Source of the DNA: Flavobacteriaceae bacterium
GTDB taxonomy: Bacteria; Bacteroidota; Bacteroidia; Flavobacteriales; Flavobacteriaceae
Reading direction: 5' to 3'
DNA length: 64,000 nucleotides
NCBI GenBank assembly: GCA_009886755.1
Contig: QXYU01000020.1
Span: 1-64,000, forward strand
Shown here: in pieces, positions 7,155 through 16,335 of the stretch
How the letters are laid out: every line of letters starts with the position of its first letter
Numbering within the stretch: the stretch's first letter is position 1
Translations under genes and position numbers: made by a program
The notes under the pieces: model-generated
The model's database searches: none
Seen by the model: only the letters and a program-made list of their open reading frames with translations
What the model was told of the DNA's origin: nothing

Positions 7155-8504
7155 ATGAAAAAAACATTCAACTTTGGTATCGCATGCACTTTGCTACTTG
7201 CGAGCTCCATGCTGTTTGCGCAGACTGAAGAAAACCCTTGGGCAGTAAGCATTGGGGCCAACCTAATCAGTATTCAAGATGACGCCGTTGATGGTGGTAC
7301 AAATTTCGGCGTTCCTGCCGTAAGCCTAAGCCGCTACATCGCAGGTGGATTCTCACTTGGAACACAATTTGCTTCGAACAATATTAAAGACACTCCTACC
7401 GATGGAAATGATCTCAATTATTATTCTATCGATGGGATTGTAAAATACAATCTCGGAAAAAGCGAAAAAGTACTTCCTTACCTATTTGCAGGCTACGGTT
7501 TTACAAATTTTAGTGAAGGTGAAATTGAAAGTGATGGACTGTTCCCTTCTTCTGAAGTTTCTAGAACAGTACTAGGAGGTGCTGGAGTAAACGTTCGTCT
7601 TACAGATAATTTAAAAGCGAATGTGAGTGCTTCATACCGTTCATCTTCCGAAAACTACGCTTATAACCACTTACAACACACTGTAGGAGTAAGTTACATC
7701 TTTGGTGCTAACGATGCTGACAAAGACGGTGTTTCTGATAAAAAAGATGTTTGTCCAGACGTACCCGGTTTGAAAGAATTCGACGGATGTCCTGATACTG
7801 ATGGAGATGGAATTCCTGACAACAAAGATGCTTGTCCAGAAGAAGCTGGTAAAGCCGAGTTGAATGGTTGTCCAGATGCTGATGATGATGGTATTGCTGA
7901 CGCTGAAGATGCTTGTCCAAACGCAGCTGGTTCTGCTGAAATGAACGGATGCCCTGACACTGATTCTGACGGAGTAGCTGATAAAGATGATAAGTGTCCA
8001 GAGGAAGCCGGAGCTATGGAAAATGATGGCTGTCCTTGGAAAGATTCTGACAACGATGGCGTTTTAGACAAAGACGATGCTTGTCCAGAAGAGGCTGGTG
8101 ACGCTGCCAATAACGGCTGTCCTGCCAATCCTAAAGAATTGACAGATTTATTTTCGGAAGAAAGTACTGTGATTTACTTCACAGCTGCAAGTGCCGATAT
8201 TTCTGGAGATGCTAGTTCACTAATCAGTAAGCTTACTGAATTGTTGAAAAAATATCCGAATGCAGAAATCAATGTTAATGGTCATGCATCAAGTGACGGA
8301 AGTAAAGGTTATAACCAGAAACTGTCTGAGAAGCGAGCAGAAGCTGTTAAAGCAGCGCTCATTGTGGGAGGTATTGATGGAAGTAAAATAAACGCTGTTG
8401 GTTACGGAGAAGACAAGCCTGTCCAGTCCAACGCAACAATGAAAGGTAGAGCGGCTAACAGACGCGTAGATTTCGATAGAAAAGTTGAAATCACTGTAGA
8501 ATAA
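7155..8504 (+). CDS. OmpA-family outer-membrane protein with thrombospondin type-3 repeats
   Basis: 449 residues. Signal peptide ends near MLFAQ (residue 23). Residues about 25-190 form an eight-stranded-type beta barrel. Residues 187-323 hold five Asp-rich calcium-binding thrombospondin type-3 repeats, each with a DxDxDG core and a Cys pair. The C-terminal OmpA domain (about 330-449) ends in GYGEDKP...GRAANRRVDF and should bind peptidoglycan. The protein is an abundant structural tether between outer membrane and cell wall in this phylum. It has its own promoter and strong terminator, so it is a single-gene unit. Confidence 0.93.
   Translation: MKKTFNFGIACTLLLASSMLFAQTEENPWAVSIGANLISIQDDAVDGGTNFGVPAVSLSRYIAGGFSLGTQFASNNIKDTPTDGNDLNYYSIDGIVKYNLGKSEKVLPYLFAGYGFTNFSEGEIESDGLFPSSEVSRTVLGGAGVNVRLTDNLKANVSASYRSSSENYAYNHLQHTVGVSYIFGANDADKDGVSDKKDVCPDVPGLKEFDGCPDTDGDGIPDNKDACPEEAGKAELNGCPDADDDGIADAEDACPNAAGSAEMNGCPDTDSDGVADKDDKCPEEAGAMENDGCPWKDSDNDGVLDKDDACPEEAGDAANNGCPANPKELTDLFSEESTVIYFTAASADISGDASSLISKLTELLKKYPNAEINVNGHASSDGSKGYNQKLSEKRAEAVKAALIVGGIDGSKINAVGYGEDKPVQSNATMKGRAANRRVDFDRKVEITVE
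7713..8123 (+). repeat. Five thrombospondin type-3 repeats within the OmpA-like gene
   Basis: In-frame repeats of about 25-28 codons with cores DADKDG, DTDGDG, DADDDG, DTDSDG and DSDNDG, each followed by a CP pair. The repetition also produces long empty frames on the opposite strand that are not genes. Confidence 0.9.
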
Positions 8505-8523
8505 TAGTCTCTACTATATATCT

Positions 8524-8555
8524 AAAAAAACCTCTCTTCGGAGAGGTTTTTTTTT
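8524..8555. terminator. Rho-independent terminator after the OmpA-like gene
   Basis: Stem CCTCTC-TTCG-GAGAGG (8531-8546) with a UUCG tetraloop, preceded by seven A and followed by nine T. The flanking A and T runs would let it act in both directions, although only the plus-strand gene ends here. Confidence 0.93.
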
Positions 8556-8619
8556 ACCCTGTTGCGAATTTGCTATAGGATTAGCATCTTTACTAAGCAA
8601 ACTACTAAGAATCAAAGTC

Positions 8620-10107
8620 ATGAAAAATTATATTTTCGCAATCCTCATTCTATGCTGCACCCATAAAAGCTTTTCCCAAAAAAGAACATTGGTTGTTGAC
8701 ACGTTAATTAAAACAACTCATACCACAACAATTAAGGGGCAAAAGATCAACTACACCGCTCACACTGGGACACAACCTGCCTGGGATGAAGATGGTGAAA
8801 CAATTGCAAGTTTATTTTTCACCTATTACCAACGAACGAACGGAAATGCACCCGCTGAACGGCCGCTCATTTTTTCATTCAATGGAGGGCCTGGATCGGC
8901 TTCTGTCTGGATGCACATGGCTTATACAGGACCACGGATTCTAAATATCGACGATGAAGGCTATCCCGTACAACCCTATGGATTTAGAAGCAATCCCTAC
9001 TCCATCTTGGACGTTGCTGATATTGTATTCATTAACCCGGTCAATACAGGATATTCTCGTATTGTAAAAGAAATGGAAGAGGAAGAACAGCAAGAAGTCT
9101 TTTTCGGAATCAATCAAGATATTGCCTATTTGGCAGAATGGCTAAACACTTTTGTTTCCCGAATGAATCGCTGGGAATCTCCCAAATATCTAATTGGAGA
9201 AAGCTATGGAGGCACGCGCGTTATGGGCTTATCTCATGAACTCCAATCCAACCAGTGGATGTTTCTTAATGGAGTTATCATGGTTTCCCCAGCAGATTAC
9301 AAGGTCATCCAACGTGGCGGTCCACTATCCTCAGCACTCAACCTCCCCTATTATACAGCTGCAGCGTGGTATCATCAGAAACTACCTCAGGAACTGCAAG
9401 AGAAGGATCTTCTTGAGATACTTCCAGAGGCAGAAGCTTTCGCTATTGATAAATTGATTCCGGCACTTGCAAAAGGTGGATTTATTGATGCCAATCAAAA
9501 AAAGCAAATTGCTCAAAAAATGGCTTTTTATTCCGGATTGAGTACTAAAGAAATCCTTCAACAAAACTTGGATGTGACCAACCATTATTTTTGGAAGGGA
9601 TTGCTGCGTGAAGAAGGGAAAACAATAGGACGTTTGGACTCTCGATACACAGGTATTGATAAAAAAGATGTTGGCATCCATCCCGATTATAATTCAGAAC
9701 TAGATTCCTGGCTCCATTCCTTCACACCAGCGATCAATCATTACATTAAAAAAGAACTCAAGTTTGTCACTGACATAAAATACAATATGTTTGGTCCTGT
9801 GCACCCTTGGGACGATTCCGAAGATGACACCCGAGACGACCTCCGCAAAGCCATGGCGTCAAACCCCTATTTGAAGGTTCTCAATCAATCGGGCTATTAC
9901 GATGGAGCCACCACCTATTTTAATGCAAAATATACCCAGTGGCAAATTGATCCCAGTGGAAAAATGAAAGACCGTTTTTATTTCAAAGGCTATCGAAGTG
10001 GGCATATGATGTATCTCAGAAAAGAGGATTTGATTCAGTCCAACGAAGATATTCGAACCTTTATCCGCCAATCAGCAGCCAATGGCAAAGCAGCAAGCTA
10101 CGACTGA
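8620..10107 (+). CDS. Secreted peptidase S10 family (serine carboxypeptidase-like)
   Basis: 495 residues with a signal peptide ending near HKSFSQ (residue 20). Family blocks are in order: oxyanion-hole loop NGGPGSAS (88-95), nucleophile GESYGG with Ser195, acidic residue in SGYYDGATTYF (about 430) and the His of RSGHMMY (about 465). These complete a Ser-Asp-His triad, so the enzyme is probably active in the periplasm or outside the cell in removing C-terminal residues from peptides. It is convergent with an SDR gene, the two stop codons being adjacent. Confidence 0.9.
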   Translation: MKNYIFAILILCCTHKSFSQKRTLVVDTLIKTTHTTTIKGQKINYTAHTGTQPAWDEDGETIASLFFTYYQRTNGNAPAERPLIFSFNGGPGSASVWMHMAYTGPRILNIDDEGYPVQPYGFRSNPYSILDVADIVFINPVNTGYSRIVKEMEEEEQQEVFFGINQDIAYLAEWLNTFVSRMNRWESPKYLIGESYGGTRVMGLSHELQSNQWMFLNGVIMVSPADYKVIQRGGPLSSALNLPYYTAAAWYHQKLPQELQEKDLLEILPEAEAFAIDKLIPALAKGGFIDANQKKQIAQKMAFYSGLSTKEILQQNLDVTNHYFWKGLLREEGKTIGRLDSRYTGIDKKDVGIHPDYNSELDSWLHSFTPAINHYIKKELKFVTDIKYNMFGPVHPWDDSEDDTRDDLRKAMASNPYLKVLNQSGYYDGATTYFNAKYTQWQIDPSGKMKDRFYFKGYRSGHMMYLRKEDLIQSNEDIRTFIRQSAANGKAASYD

Positions 10108-10896
10108 TTAGCGAACCCTAGAACGCAATACAATCGAATGCAATAGCTTGTTGGAAACACGTTTGAGATAGATTCCTAATTTTTCTTTACGTCCAAAAGC
10201 CACCTCCCATTTCTTTTGATCGATCGCACGGATTGCTCCTTTTACAAAGGGTTTTAATAAAAGACCATTAGCTGTCGCGGGGTCGTCCGAACCCAGCTGA
10301 GAGCCATCCCCTGTCAATGCATTGACAGTGACCTGCGTCTGCACAAACCCTGGGCAAAGCAAGGTTACAGACACACCATCTTTCTGGTGTTCAAGGCGTA
10401 GCACATCAAAAAAACCGTGCAAAGCGTGCTTGGCACCACAATAGCCCGATCGGTAAGGTGAGCCGTATTTTCCCATAACGCTAGTTACCACAGCAAATTG
10501 ACCTTGTTGGCGTTCGATAAAATGGGGTAATAGTGCACGGCTAAGTGCTACAGCTCCCAAATAATTTATTTGTATCAGGCGCTCAAATACAGTTATCTCA
10601 GTCTCCACAATCAAACTTCGTTGGCTTACACCTCCATTGTTTATCAACAAGTCAATATGTCCAAAGCATGCCAATGCCTTTTCTACAACTGCAGCGGCTT
10701 CATTCGTAGCTTCAAGATCCATTGGTAAAACACAAATCGAGGTCTTACCCCCACAAGCGGACTTAACTTTATTGAGTACCTCCTCTCTCCTAGAAGAAAG
10801 AATCAATGCTGTATTGGATCGCTTTGCATATTGTAAGGCCATCTCTTTACCTATACCAGAAGAGGCACCGGTGATCCAAATTACTTTTAACTCCAA
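10108..10896 (-). CDS. Classical short-chain dehydrogenase/reductase
   Basis: 262 residues with the cofactor loop TGASSGIG (9-16), the NNGG segment (about 88), and a Tyr-x3-Lys active site in SGYCGAKHA. The start is TTG at 10894-10896: a stop codon lies in frame only 9 nt further upstream and the first internal ATG would cut into the Rossmann loop. It lies 19 bp downstream of a Gfo/Idh/MocA dehydrogenase on the same strand and is probably co-transcribed with it. The substrate is unknown; the close relatives I recall act on hydroxyl/keto groups of small molecules or lipids. Confidence 0.88.
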   Translation of the reverse strand: MELKVIWITGASSGIGKEMALQYAKRSNTALILSSRREEVLNKVKSACGGKTSICVLPMDLEATNEAAAVVEKALACFGHIDLLINNGGVSQRSLIVETEITVFERLIQINYLGAVALSRALLPHFIERQQGQFAVVTSVMGKYGSPYRSGYCGAKHALHGFFDVLRLEHQKDGVSVTLLCPGFVQTQVTVNALTGDGSQLGSDDPATANGLLLKPFVKGAIRAIDQKKWEVAFGRKEKLGIYLKRVSNKLLHSIVLRSRVR

Positions 10897-10915
10897 GTTT
10901 TGTTTTTAAATAAAT

Positions 10916-12370
10916 CTATAGTTTCCAGCCCGATCGGTACTCGCGCGTCACAAACTGATTTGCAGCCTCCAGATTCGTGATTTTCATGGCATCACCATCC
11001 CAAAGGAGTTTTTTACGAGCATAGTAATCCATGCGTCCTCCGAGTTGTTTTTTTCGCAATAAATAGCTCCGAATGGCAATATTACCCATCAAAACGGTTT
11101 CCGTCAAAGGGCCTGCATAGTCAAAAGAAGAAGTCAATGCTTTGTATTCTGGACTGTCAAAACCAGCCACAATAGCGTCAATCCACTTGCGTTGATGTCC
11201 AAATTCTGGTTCGTCACTAACCACCTTGGGGGCCTCCTGTACTGGCTGACCAGATAAATATAGCTTTGGATTCATTCCGTAAACACCGGTAGTAATAATC
11301 CCCTTTTCACCAATCATCATAACACCGTTATATCCTCCGGGTTCTCCCAAATCATCGTTGGGAGGAATCAAGTCAGGGTGACTGGGTCGAATGCCACCAT
11401 CAGTCCAAGTCATCTCTATAGGACTCGGGTTTTTATCGGTGCGATCAAAATTCAAAACAACCTGAGAAGAAGGAGGGCATCCTTCGGGAAGATACTCTGC
11501 GGTCCACATCTGGCGATACACACTGCCTACACTACATTCCACCGCTGTGGGATACTTTAATCCCAAAGCACGAAAGGGAACATCAATGATATGACATCCC
11601 ATATCTCCCAAAGCACCTGTGCCGTACTGCCACCAACCACGCCAATTAAAAGGATGCATTTCGGGAGTATAGGCCGTTTCCTTTGCAGGCCCTAACCACA
11701 AATCCCAACGCAACCCATCCGGTTTCATATTCGCGTCAGATTTGGGCATCGGAACTCCTTGGGGCCATACCGGACGATTGGTCCATACTTTGACCTCACT
11801 AATGGTGCCAATCACTCCAGAATCTACCCATTTCTGGACTTGAAGCTGGTCTGGATTAGAAGCACCTTGATTCCCCATTTGAGTGACTAGCTTTTGATTT
11901 CGCGCCATCTCTGTCAATATTCGCGCTTCACGTACATTGTGGGTAAGTGGCTTTTGCACATACACATGCTTATTACGTTCCATGGCATAAACCGCCGCGG
12001 CAGCATGGGTATGGTCAGGGGTGGAAATCGTTAAGGCATCAATATCTTTTTCTTTATCCAACATCTCCTTGAAATCAGCATAAAAAGTAGCCTTGGGAAA
12101 GTCTTTCTGGGAACGCAACACATCCTTAACAACAGTTCCTTTTGTATCTACATCACAAAGGCCTACTACTCGCACGTTTTTGGGGCGTGCAGCATTTCTT
12201 AAGTCAGAGGTGCCTTTGCCACCGATTCCCACAGCGGCTAAATTTATCTGATCACTAGGAGCTACATAACCGACACCTCCCAAAACATGGCGAGGCACAA
12301 TAAATAGGGTTGAGGCTGCGGCGGCTTTTTTCAGGAAATCTCTTCTGGAATTTGGGTTTTGTTTTTTCAT
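10916..12370 (-). CDS. Gfo/Idh/MocA-family oxidoreductase, Tat-exported
   Basis: 484 residues. The N-terminus has a twin-arginine motif SRRDFLKKA followed by a short hydrophobic stretch, so the folded, cofactor-loaded enzyme should be exported to the periplasm. A Rossmann fold follows (AAVGIGGKG, about 45-55; LCDVD), then the family motif YVQKPLTHN (about 143) containing the catalytic Lys-Pro. Related exported enzymes act on sugars or sugar derivatives. It is followed by an SDR on the same strand, suggesting a small redox operon for carbohydrate modification. Confidence 0.9.
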   Translation of the reverse strand: MKKQNPNSRRDFLKKAAAASTLFIVPRHVLGGVGYVAPSDQINLAAVGIGGKGTSDLRNAARPKNVRVVGLCDVDTKGTVVKDVLRSQKDFPKATFYADFKEMLDKEKDIDALTISTPDHTHAAAAVYAMERNKHVYVQKPLTHNVREARILTEMARNQKLVTQMGNQGASNPDQLQVQKWVDSGVIGTISEVKVWTNRPVWPQGVPMPKSDANMKPDGLRWDLWLGPAKETAYTPEMHPFNWRGWWQYGTGALGDMGCHIIDVPFRALGLKYPTAVECSVGSVYRQMWTAEYLPEGCPPSSQVVLNFDRTDKNPSPIEMTWTDGGIRPSHPDLIPPNDDLGEPGGYNGVMMIGEKGIITTGVYGMNPKLYLSGQPVQEAPKVVSDEPEFGHQRKWIDAIVAGFDSPEYKALTSSFDYAGPLTETVLMGNIAIRSYLLRKKQLGGRMDYYARKKLLWDGDAMKITNLEAANQFVTREYRSGWKL

Positions 12371-12415
12371 TTTATTTTTTCTATGAAAAAAGATAACTAA
12401 AAAAATGTAATATAT

Positions 12416-12952
12416 CTAAGGGACTAGAAATATCCCTTTCCAATTGCTTTCTTTATCAAAACGGGTTCGCACATGGTGTGGCCGCTTTAGCTTTAAACTC
12501 TCTATGGACACCGCTTCGAATTTCAGAGACACAAAAAAGTTTTTGTCATCCAAATATGCAATTTCTTCAGGGTTCGAAATTTCTGATCCCGGAGCCAAAG
12601 TGGTGGTGTAATCTTTCTGCGCTGGAAGCGGAAGTTGCTGGTATAAGATGGGGTCACTTGACTCCTGAAGTAAACGAGCTACAACCTGTATTTGCCATAA
12701 TCTTTTGGAATCGTAAAACAGGAGACAAACGTCCTTTGAAGCATGCAAGTCAGCCATTTTTTGCGATCGCAGATCGGTGTATATGGTAAAGGTCATAATC
12801 TGTGGATCAAAATTGCGAAGCACAACTGTCCGGGCCAAAGGAAACGAATTGGCCCCAGCAGTACTCAGGACAAAATATCGAAACGGATGCTTCTTTTGAT
12901 GTTTGGCCCGAACCCACTGATTCTTTATTTGATCAAAAATTTCAGTGAGCAT
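12416..12952 (-). CDS. Pyridoxamine 5'-phosphate oxidase-like FMN-binding protein
   Basis: 178 residues with the split-barrel PNPOx fold: PLARTVVLRNFD (about 35-46), FTIYTDLRSQKMADL (about 56-70) and ALLFYDSKRLWQIQV-like strand are typical FMN-phosphate contact regions. It is shorter than PdxH (about 215 residues) and lacks an obvious PdxH C-terminal dimer motif (RLHDR), so it belongs to the broader Alr4036-like branch and may not make pyridoxal phosphate. Its start overlaps the end of the DUF3089 gene by 11 bp, so they are translationally coupled. Confidence 0.8.
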   Translation of the reverse strand: MLTEIFDQIKNQWVRAKHQKKHPFRYFVLSTAGANSFPLARTVVLRNFDPQIMTFTIYTDLRSQKMADLHASKDVCLLFYDSKRLWQIQVVARLLQESSDPILYQQLPLPAQKDYTTTLAPGSEISNPEEIAYLDDKNFFVSLKFEAVSIESLKLKRPHHVRTRFDKESNWKGIFLVP

Positions 12953-13982
12953 CCTTTATTCTGTTTTTAGCTAACCAACCTTGCGCCCTAAGTTCTGCAT
13001 TGACAGAAATGTCTTTCCAAAACAAATTGATATCTGCAAAATGGTAGTTTTTAATAAACGAGAGGAAAAATCGTGAAGGGATTTTGGGGACTGTCGCCCA
13101 CAATATCCCGTCTGTTTTTTTTACTGAAATACTCTGCGGGTATATTTTAAGATCTCGATTGAGAATGCCTTTATGCTCGTGTTCCAGGGAAATATTAGAG
13201 TTATCCCATCGAATGGGGTTGCTGGTAACCCCACCTTGAAACCACGTTTCGTATTTTTTGGGAAGACGGTTTTTCTTGTAGGTATTCCAACTAACAAAAC
13301 CTCCTATGGATTCGGGCTGTTCCATCGGTTTGATATTTTCAAATTCATCTTTTTGGATCCGCGCTCCTACGAGATAAGCGGCAACCAGTTGTTTTTGGAG
13401 TGGTTTTCCATCAAAGTATTCACGTACCAGTCGTTTGGCGTGTAACGTTCCTTGACTATGCGAGGCAATAATGATTCCATTCCCTTGATTGTGATGGGTA
13501 AGATAATATTCAAAGGCGGCTTTGATGTCAGCATAGGAAAGTTCCCATGCTGGACGACCCTTCTGATCATAAGGAGGAACAAAAACACGATAATGCGTCT
13601 GCCGATAATAGGGCACAAATAAACGTCCCGATTTGGCCCACGCTGAGGCTTGGTATTTTACGGCAAAGTCATCAACGCCTTTTCGGATTTGTTCTGTGTA
13701 GATATCAGCATTCCAACCTTCTTCCTTGGGATCGGTAAACAGGGTAGGATACAAAAAGAATACATCCACTCCAGCAAGAGGCTTGGTGTCACCAATGACA
13801 GCTTGTAGCCCAGCGGATTGCTTTTCCGGTAAAACAGCCCAGCTATCTACTTGGGAATAATCGGGCGCCTTGGGAGTGGTAACAGCCTCAAAAGAAACCG
13901 TTGAATAGCTTGTTTTACAAGCTTGAACAAAAGGTAGCATCATAAGACCAACAATCCATATAGTGGGAGATATTTTTTTCAT
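12942..13982 (-). CDS. DUF3089 lipoprotein, alpha/beta-hydrolase-like
   Basis: 346 residues. A lipoprotein signal ends at FVQAC (Cys22). The nucleophile elbow SHSQG (in IIASHSQGTLHAKRL) identifies an alpha/beta hydrolase of the DUF3089 family. Likely anchored in the outer or inner membrane and acting on an ester or peptide of unknown nature. It leads a pair with the PNPOx-like gene. The promoter box ends only 7 nt before the ATG. Confidence 0.85.
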   Translation of the reverse strand: MKKISPTIWIVGLMMLPFVQACKTSYSTVSFEAVTTPKAPDYSQVDSWAVLPEKQSAGLQAVIGDTKPLAGVDVFFLYPTLFTDPKEEGWNADIYTEQIRKGVDDFAVKYQASAWAKSGRLFVPYYRQTHYRVFVPPYDQKGRPAWELSYADIKAAFEYYLTHHNQGNGIIIASHSQGTLHAKRLVREYFDGKPLQKQLVAAYLVGARIQKDEFENIKPMEQPESIGGFVSWNTYKKNRLPKKYETWFQGGVTSNPIRWDNSNISLEHEHKGILNRDLKIYPQSISVKKTDGILWATVPKIPSRFFLSFIKNYHFADINLFWKDISVNAELRAQGWLAKNRIKDAH

Positions 13983-13989
13983 AGCATTA

Positions 13990-13997
13990 CAAAAATA
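13990..13997 (-). promoter_or_regulatory. -7 box of the DUF3089 gene, 7 nt before ATG
   Basis: TATTTTTG on the minus strand is an exact TAnnTTTG match. Only 7 nt separate it from the ATG at 13982, so the transcript would start at or within a few bases of the start codon. Confidence 0.5.
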
Positions 13998-14063
13998 GAA
14001 GAAAATAAAGAATCAGATTTTGAAGGTTCGTTTTCTTCACACTATATTTAAAAAAAATTAGTC

Positions 14064-14627
14064 ATGAAAAAAATTATATCCCTCCCTTTAGCAGTTGTAT
14101 TCGGGTTGCTTTTCAACTGCGAACAAGCCCCAAAAAAAAAGAAAGTAGAAAAAGAAACAACCGTTGCGGAGACAACTCAATCAATAGAAATCATTTTGAA
14201 TTCAAAAAGCGGCTCCAATACCTCTGGCACCGTTCACTTTGAAGAAACCCAAACAGGGGTGAATCTAATCGCTCATATCAACGGTCTTAAATCTGGGGTG
14301 CACGCCATTCATGTTCATGAAAAAGCAGATTGCAGCTCAGAGGACGGAAAATCAAGTGGCGGTCATTGGAATCCCACCTTTCAAAATCACGGTGCATGGG
14401 GAAGCGATGCTGGTTATCACCGTGGCGATATCGGAAATTTCACCGCAGATGACTCCGGACATGGCATGATTCAATTTCAAACAAACCAATGGTGTTTGGG
14501 TTGTGATGATGAAACCAAGAACCTCCTAGGGAAAGCTATTATTGTCCATCAAGGAAAAGACGATTTGGTATCCCAACCCTCAGGTGCTGCAGGAGCCCGC
14601 GTTAGTTGTGCTGGGATTATTCAATAA
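14064..14627 (+). CDS. sodC: Cu/Zn superoxide dismutase, lipoprotein
   Basis: 187 residues. Lipobox LLFNC places the acylated Cys at 19, followed by a Lys-rich linker. Copper and zinc ligands are visible: HVH with the following ADC (signature), GGHWNP, AGYHRGDIGN and IIVHQGKDD; the C-terminal GARVSCAGI gives the second Cys of the conserved disulfide. It dismutates superoxide at the envelope and protects exported or membrane enzymes. It lies 1.7 kb from OxyR but shows no shared operon. It converges on the acyltransferase gene with no gap. Confidence 0.95.
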   Translation: MKKIISLPLAVVFGLLFNCEQAPKKKKVEKETTVAETTQSIEIILNSKSGSNTSGTVHFEETQTGVNLIAHINGLKSGVHAIHVHEKADCSSEDGKSSGGHWNPTFQNHGAWGSDAGYHRGDIGNFTADDSGHGMIQFQTNQWCLGCDDETKNLLGKAIIVHQGKDDLVSQPSGAAGARVSCAGIIQ

Positions 14628-15431
14628 CTAAAAATCGTATTGCCGGGTCTTGTTTAGGTGCTCATGTTCTTCGATTTCCTTTTGGCTCAAAACTTTCAGA
14701 AAAGAAGGATGCTGCTCAATAGCGTATTCTAATTTTTCAATAATCGATTCTACCGATTCGTTGTCGTAGTCAAAAACCAAGGGCTCTTTGATTTGCATGG
14801 ATTGTAAGATCCCCCGTTTCTTGATTAGAATTCCTTTCTTATCAAAGGAACGGCGGAAACCATCAATAACAATTGGGATTACGATAGGTTTAAATTTTTT
14901 GATAATATGAGCAGTTCCTTTTCGGATCGGCTTGAATGGCTTGGTGGTTCCTTGAGGAAAGGTAATCACCCATCCGTCATCAAGGGCAATACCGATATTC
15001 GAAATATCGGACATTTTTACTGGACGATTGATCTCTTTTCCGGAATCACGCCATGTTCGCTCAATAGAAACAGAGCCGGCATAGGCCAGCAAACGGGGTA
15101 ATAAACCTGCTTTCATTGTTTCCTTGGCGGCTACATAATAAATATTCAGCTTAGGATTCCAAAGGTATCCGACGTTCTTAATCGAATCAATCCGTCCTTT
15201 GAGACTCGCATTGAAAACATGGAACATGGCTACCACATCCGCAAAATATGTTTGATGATTAGACACAAAAAGAACATTCGTGTCGGGTAAATCCTTAATG
15301 ATTTCCGATCCTTCGATTTGAAGGGCATTAAAGCCACGATAGCGTCGATGGGTCATAAAACCCATATAGCGTATCAGCCACTTTTTGAGTATCAAATAAT
15401 GTCCGAAAGGGTTTTTTTGGAATAAATACAT
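14628..15431 (-). CDS. PlsC-like 1-acylglycerol-3-phosphate acyltransferase
   Basis: 267 residues with the acyltransferase His-x4-Asp motif in SNHQTYFAD (about 79-87) and the substrate-binding FPQGTTKPF (about 174-182, equivalent to FPEGTR). N-terminal hydrophobic segments anchor it to the inner membrane. It probably adds the second acyl chain in phosphatidic acid synthesis or acylates a related lipid. A TATATTTA near-match lies about 15 nt upstream of the ATG. Confidence 0.87.
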   Translation of the reverse strand: MYLFQKNPFGHYLILKKWLIRYMGFMTHRRYRGFNALQIEGSEIIKDLPDTNVLFVSNHQTYFADVVAMFHVFNASLKGRIDSIKNVGYLWNPKLNIYYVAAKETMKAGLLPRLLAYAGSVSIERTWRDSGKEINRPVKMSDISNIGIALDDGWVITFPQGTTKPFKPIRKGTAHIIKKFKPIVIPIVIDGFRRSFDKKGILIKKRGILQSMQIKEPLVFDYDNESVESIIEKLEYAIEQHPSFLKVLSQKEIEEHEHLNKTRQYDF

Positions 15432-15529
15432 CTTCTAAAATCGCTTAAATATAGCAACTTTCTACGGCATGGTGTTTGAAGATTGGGAACCAAAATGCTA
15501 AAAATGTAATTATCTTGGACCAAAAAAAA

Positions 15530-16228
15530 ATGAAAGCGGTTGTGCCAATCCTTGTTCTCCTTCTGTTGTCGTGTGAGAGTAGTCCCTCAGATAAAAAATC
15601 ACTCCCCAAGAAATCCCTTATAACCAAGACATTAAAAACCCTCGAAAAAAAAGAAAAGCAGAAAAAGGAAGAACGCTTTGAACCGCTCAATGACAAAACA
15701 GCCATCCCTTTCTTTTTTGAATACGCGAAAAAGAATCCAGAAAAGCACGTGCGAATTGAAACGCAATTTGGAAATATCGACCTTGAACTGGATCCTAAAA
15801 AGCCCTACCATCGAGCCAATTTCATATTCCTGATAAAGAATAATTACTTCGACGGCACTTTATTTCATCGGGTTGTACCAGGCTTTATCATCCAAGGAGG
15901 GGCGTCCGACAACAGCAAAGTCATGCGAAAAAGAAGAGAACTCGGGCGCTATCTCATCCCCGTAGATGCCAAACCTAGCGACCGACATCATAGGGGGGTC
16001 ATTTCTATGCCTAGCAGTGAAATTGACAACCCCTACAAACTAGCCTCCCCTTATGAGTTTTTTATCGTGCAACAACAACCAGGCGCCTACCATTTGGATG
16101 GAAACTACACCCCATTTGGAAAGGTAATACGTGGCATGGATGTCGTTGACAAGATCAATCAAGTAACTACTGACAAACGCGAAATGCCCCTTATCAATGT
16201 CAATATGAGGATTAGAATACTTCAATAG
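15530..16228 (+). CDS. Cyclophilin-type peptidyl-prolyl isomerase, lipoprotein
   Basis: 232 residues from ATG 15530, chosen because it gives a clean lipoprotein signal (LLLLSC, Cys15); an in-frame ATG 54 nt upstream would place charged residues before it. After a Lys-rich linker, the cyclophilin domain (about 80-232) shows FDGTLFHRVVPGFIIQGG and the FGKVIRGMDVVDKI end. The usual core loop is altered (MRKRRELGRYLIPVDAKP replaces the Gly-rich segment and HRGVISMPS replaces RGxxxMA), so activity may be modest. It likely helps fold periplasmic proteins. Confidence 0.88.
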   Translation: MKAVVPILVLLLLSCESSPSDKKSLPKKSLITKTLKTLEKKEKQKKEERFEPLNDKTAIPFFFEYAKKNPEKHVRIETQFGNIDLELDPKKPYHRANFIFLIKNNYFDGTLFHRVVPGFIIQGGASDNSKVMRKRRELGRYLIPVDAKPSDRHHRGVISMPSSEIDNPYKLASPYEFFIVQQQPGAYHLDGNYTPFGKVIRGMDVVDKINQVTTDKREMPLINVNMRIRILQ

Positions 16229-16311
16229 ATTATCCTTATTTAAAATCTTTTCACACATGTCAAAAACACATTTTATTCGGGTTTATATTTACTGTTATAG
16301 TTTTTTCTTAT

Positions 16312-16319
16312 TACATTTG
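16312..16319 (+). promoter_or_regulatory. -7 box of oxyR
   Basis: TACATTTG matches TAnnTTTG exactly and lies 16 nt before the oxyR ATG. No TTG at -33 was found; an activator- or autoregulated promoter could lack it. Confidence 0.45.
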
Positions 16320-16335
16320 ATATAAATATAGTTTT

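Noticed and set aside
7694-8128. Long minus-strand open frame opposite the OmpA-like gene
   Set aside because: It mirrors the Asp-rich repeats of the real gene; composition is Ser/Pro/Ala repeats without a start signal.
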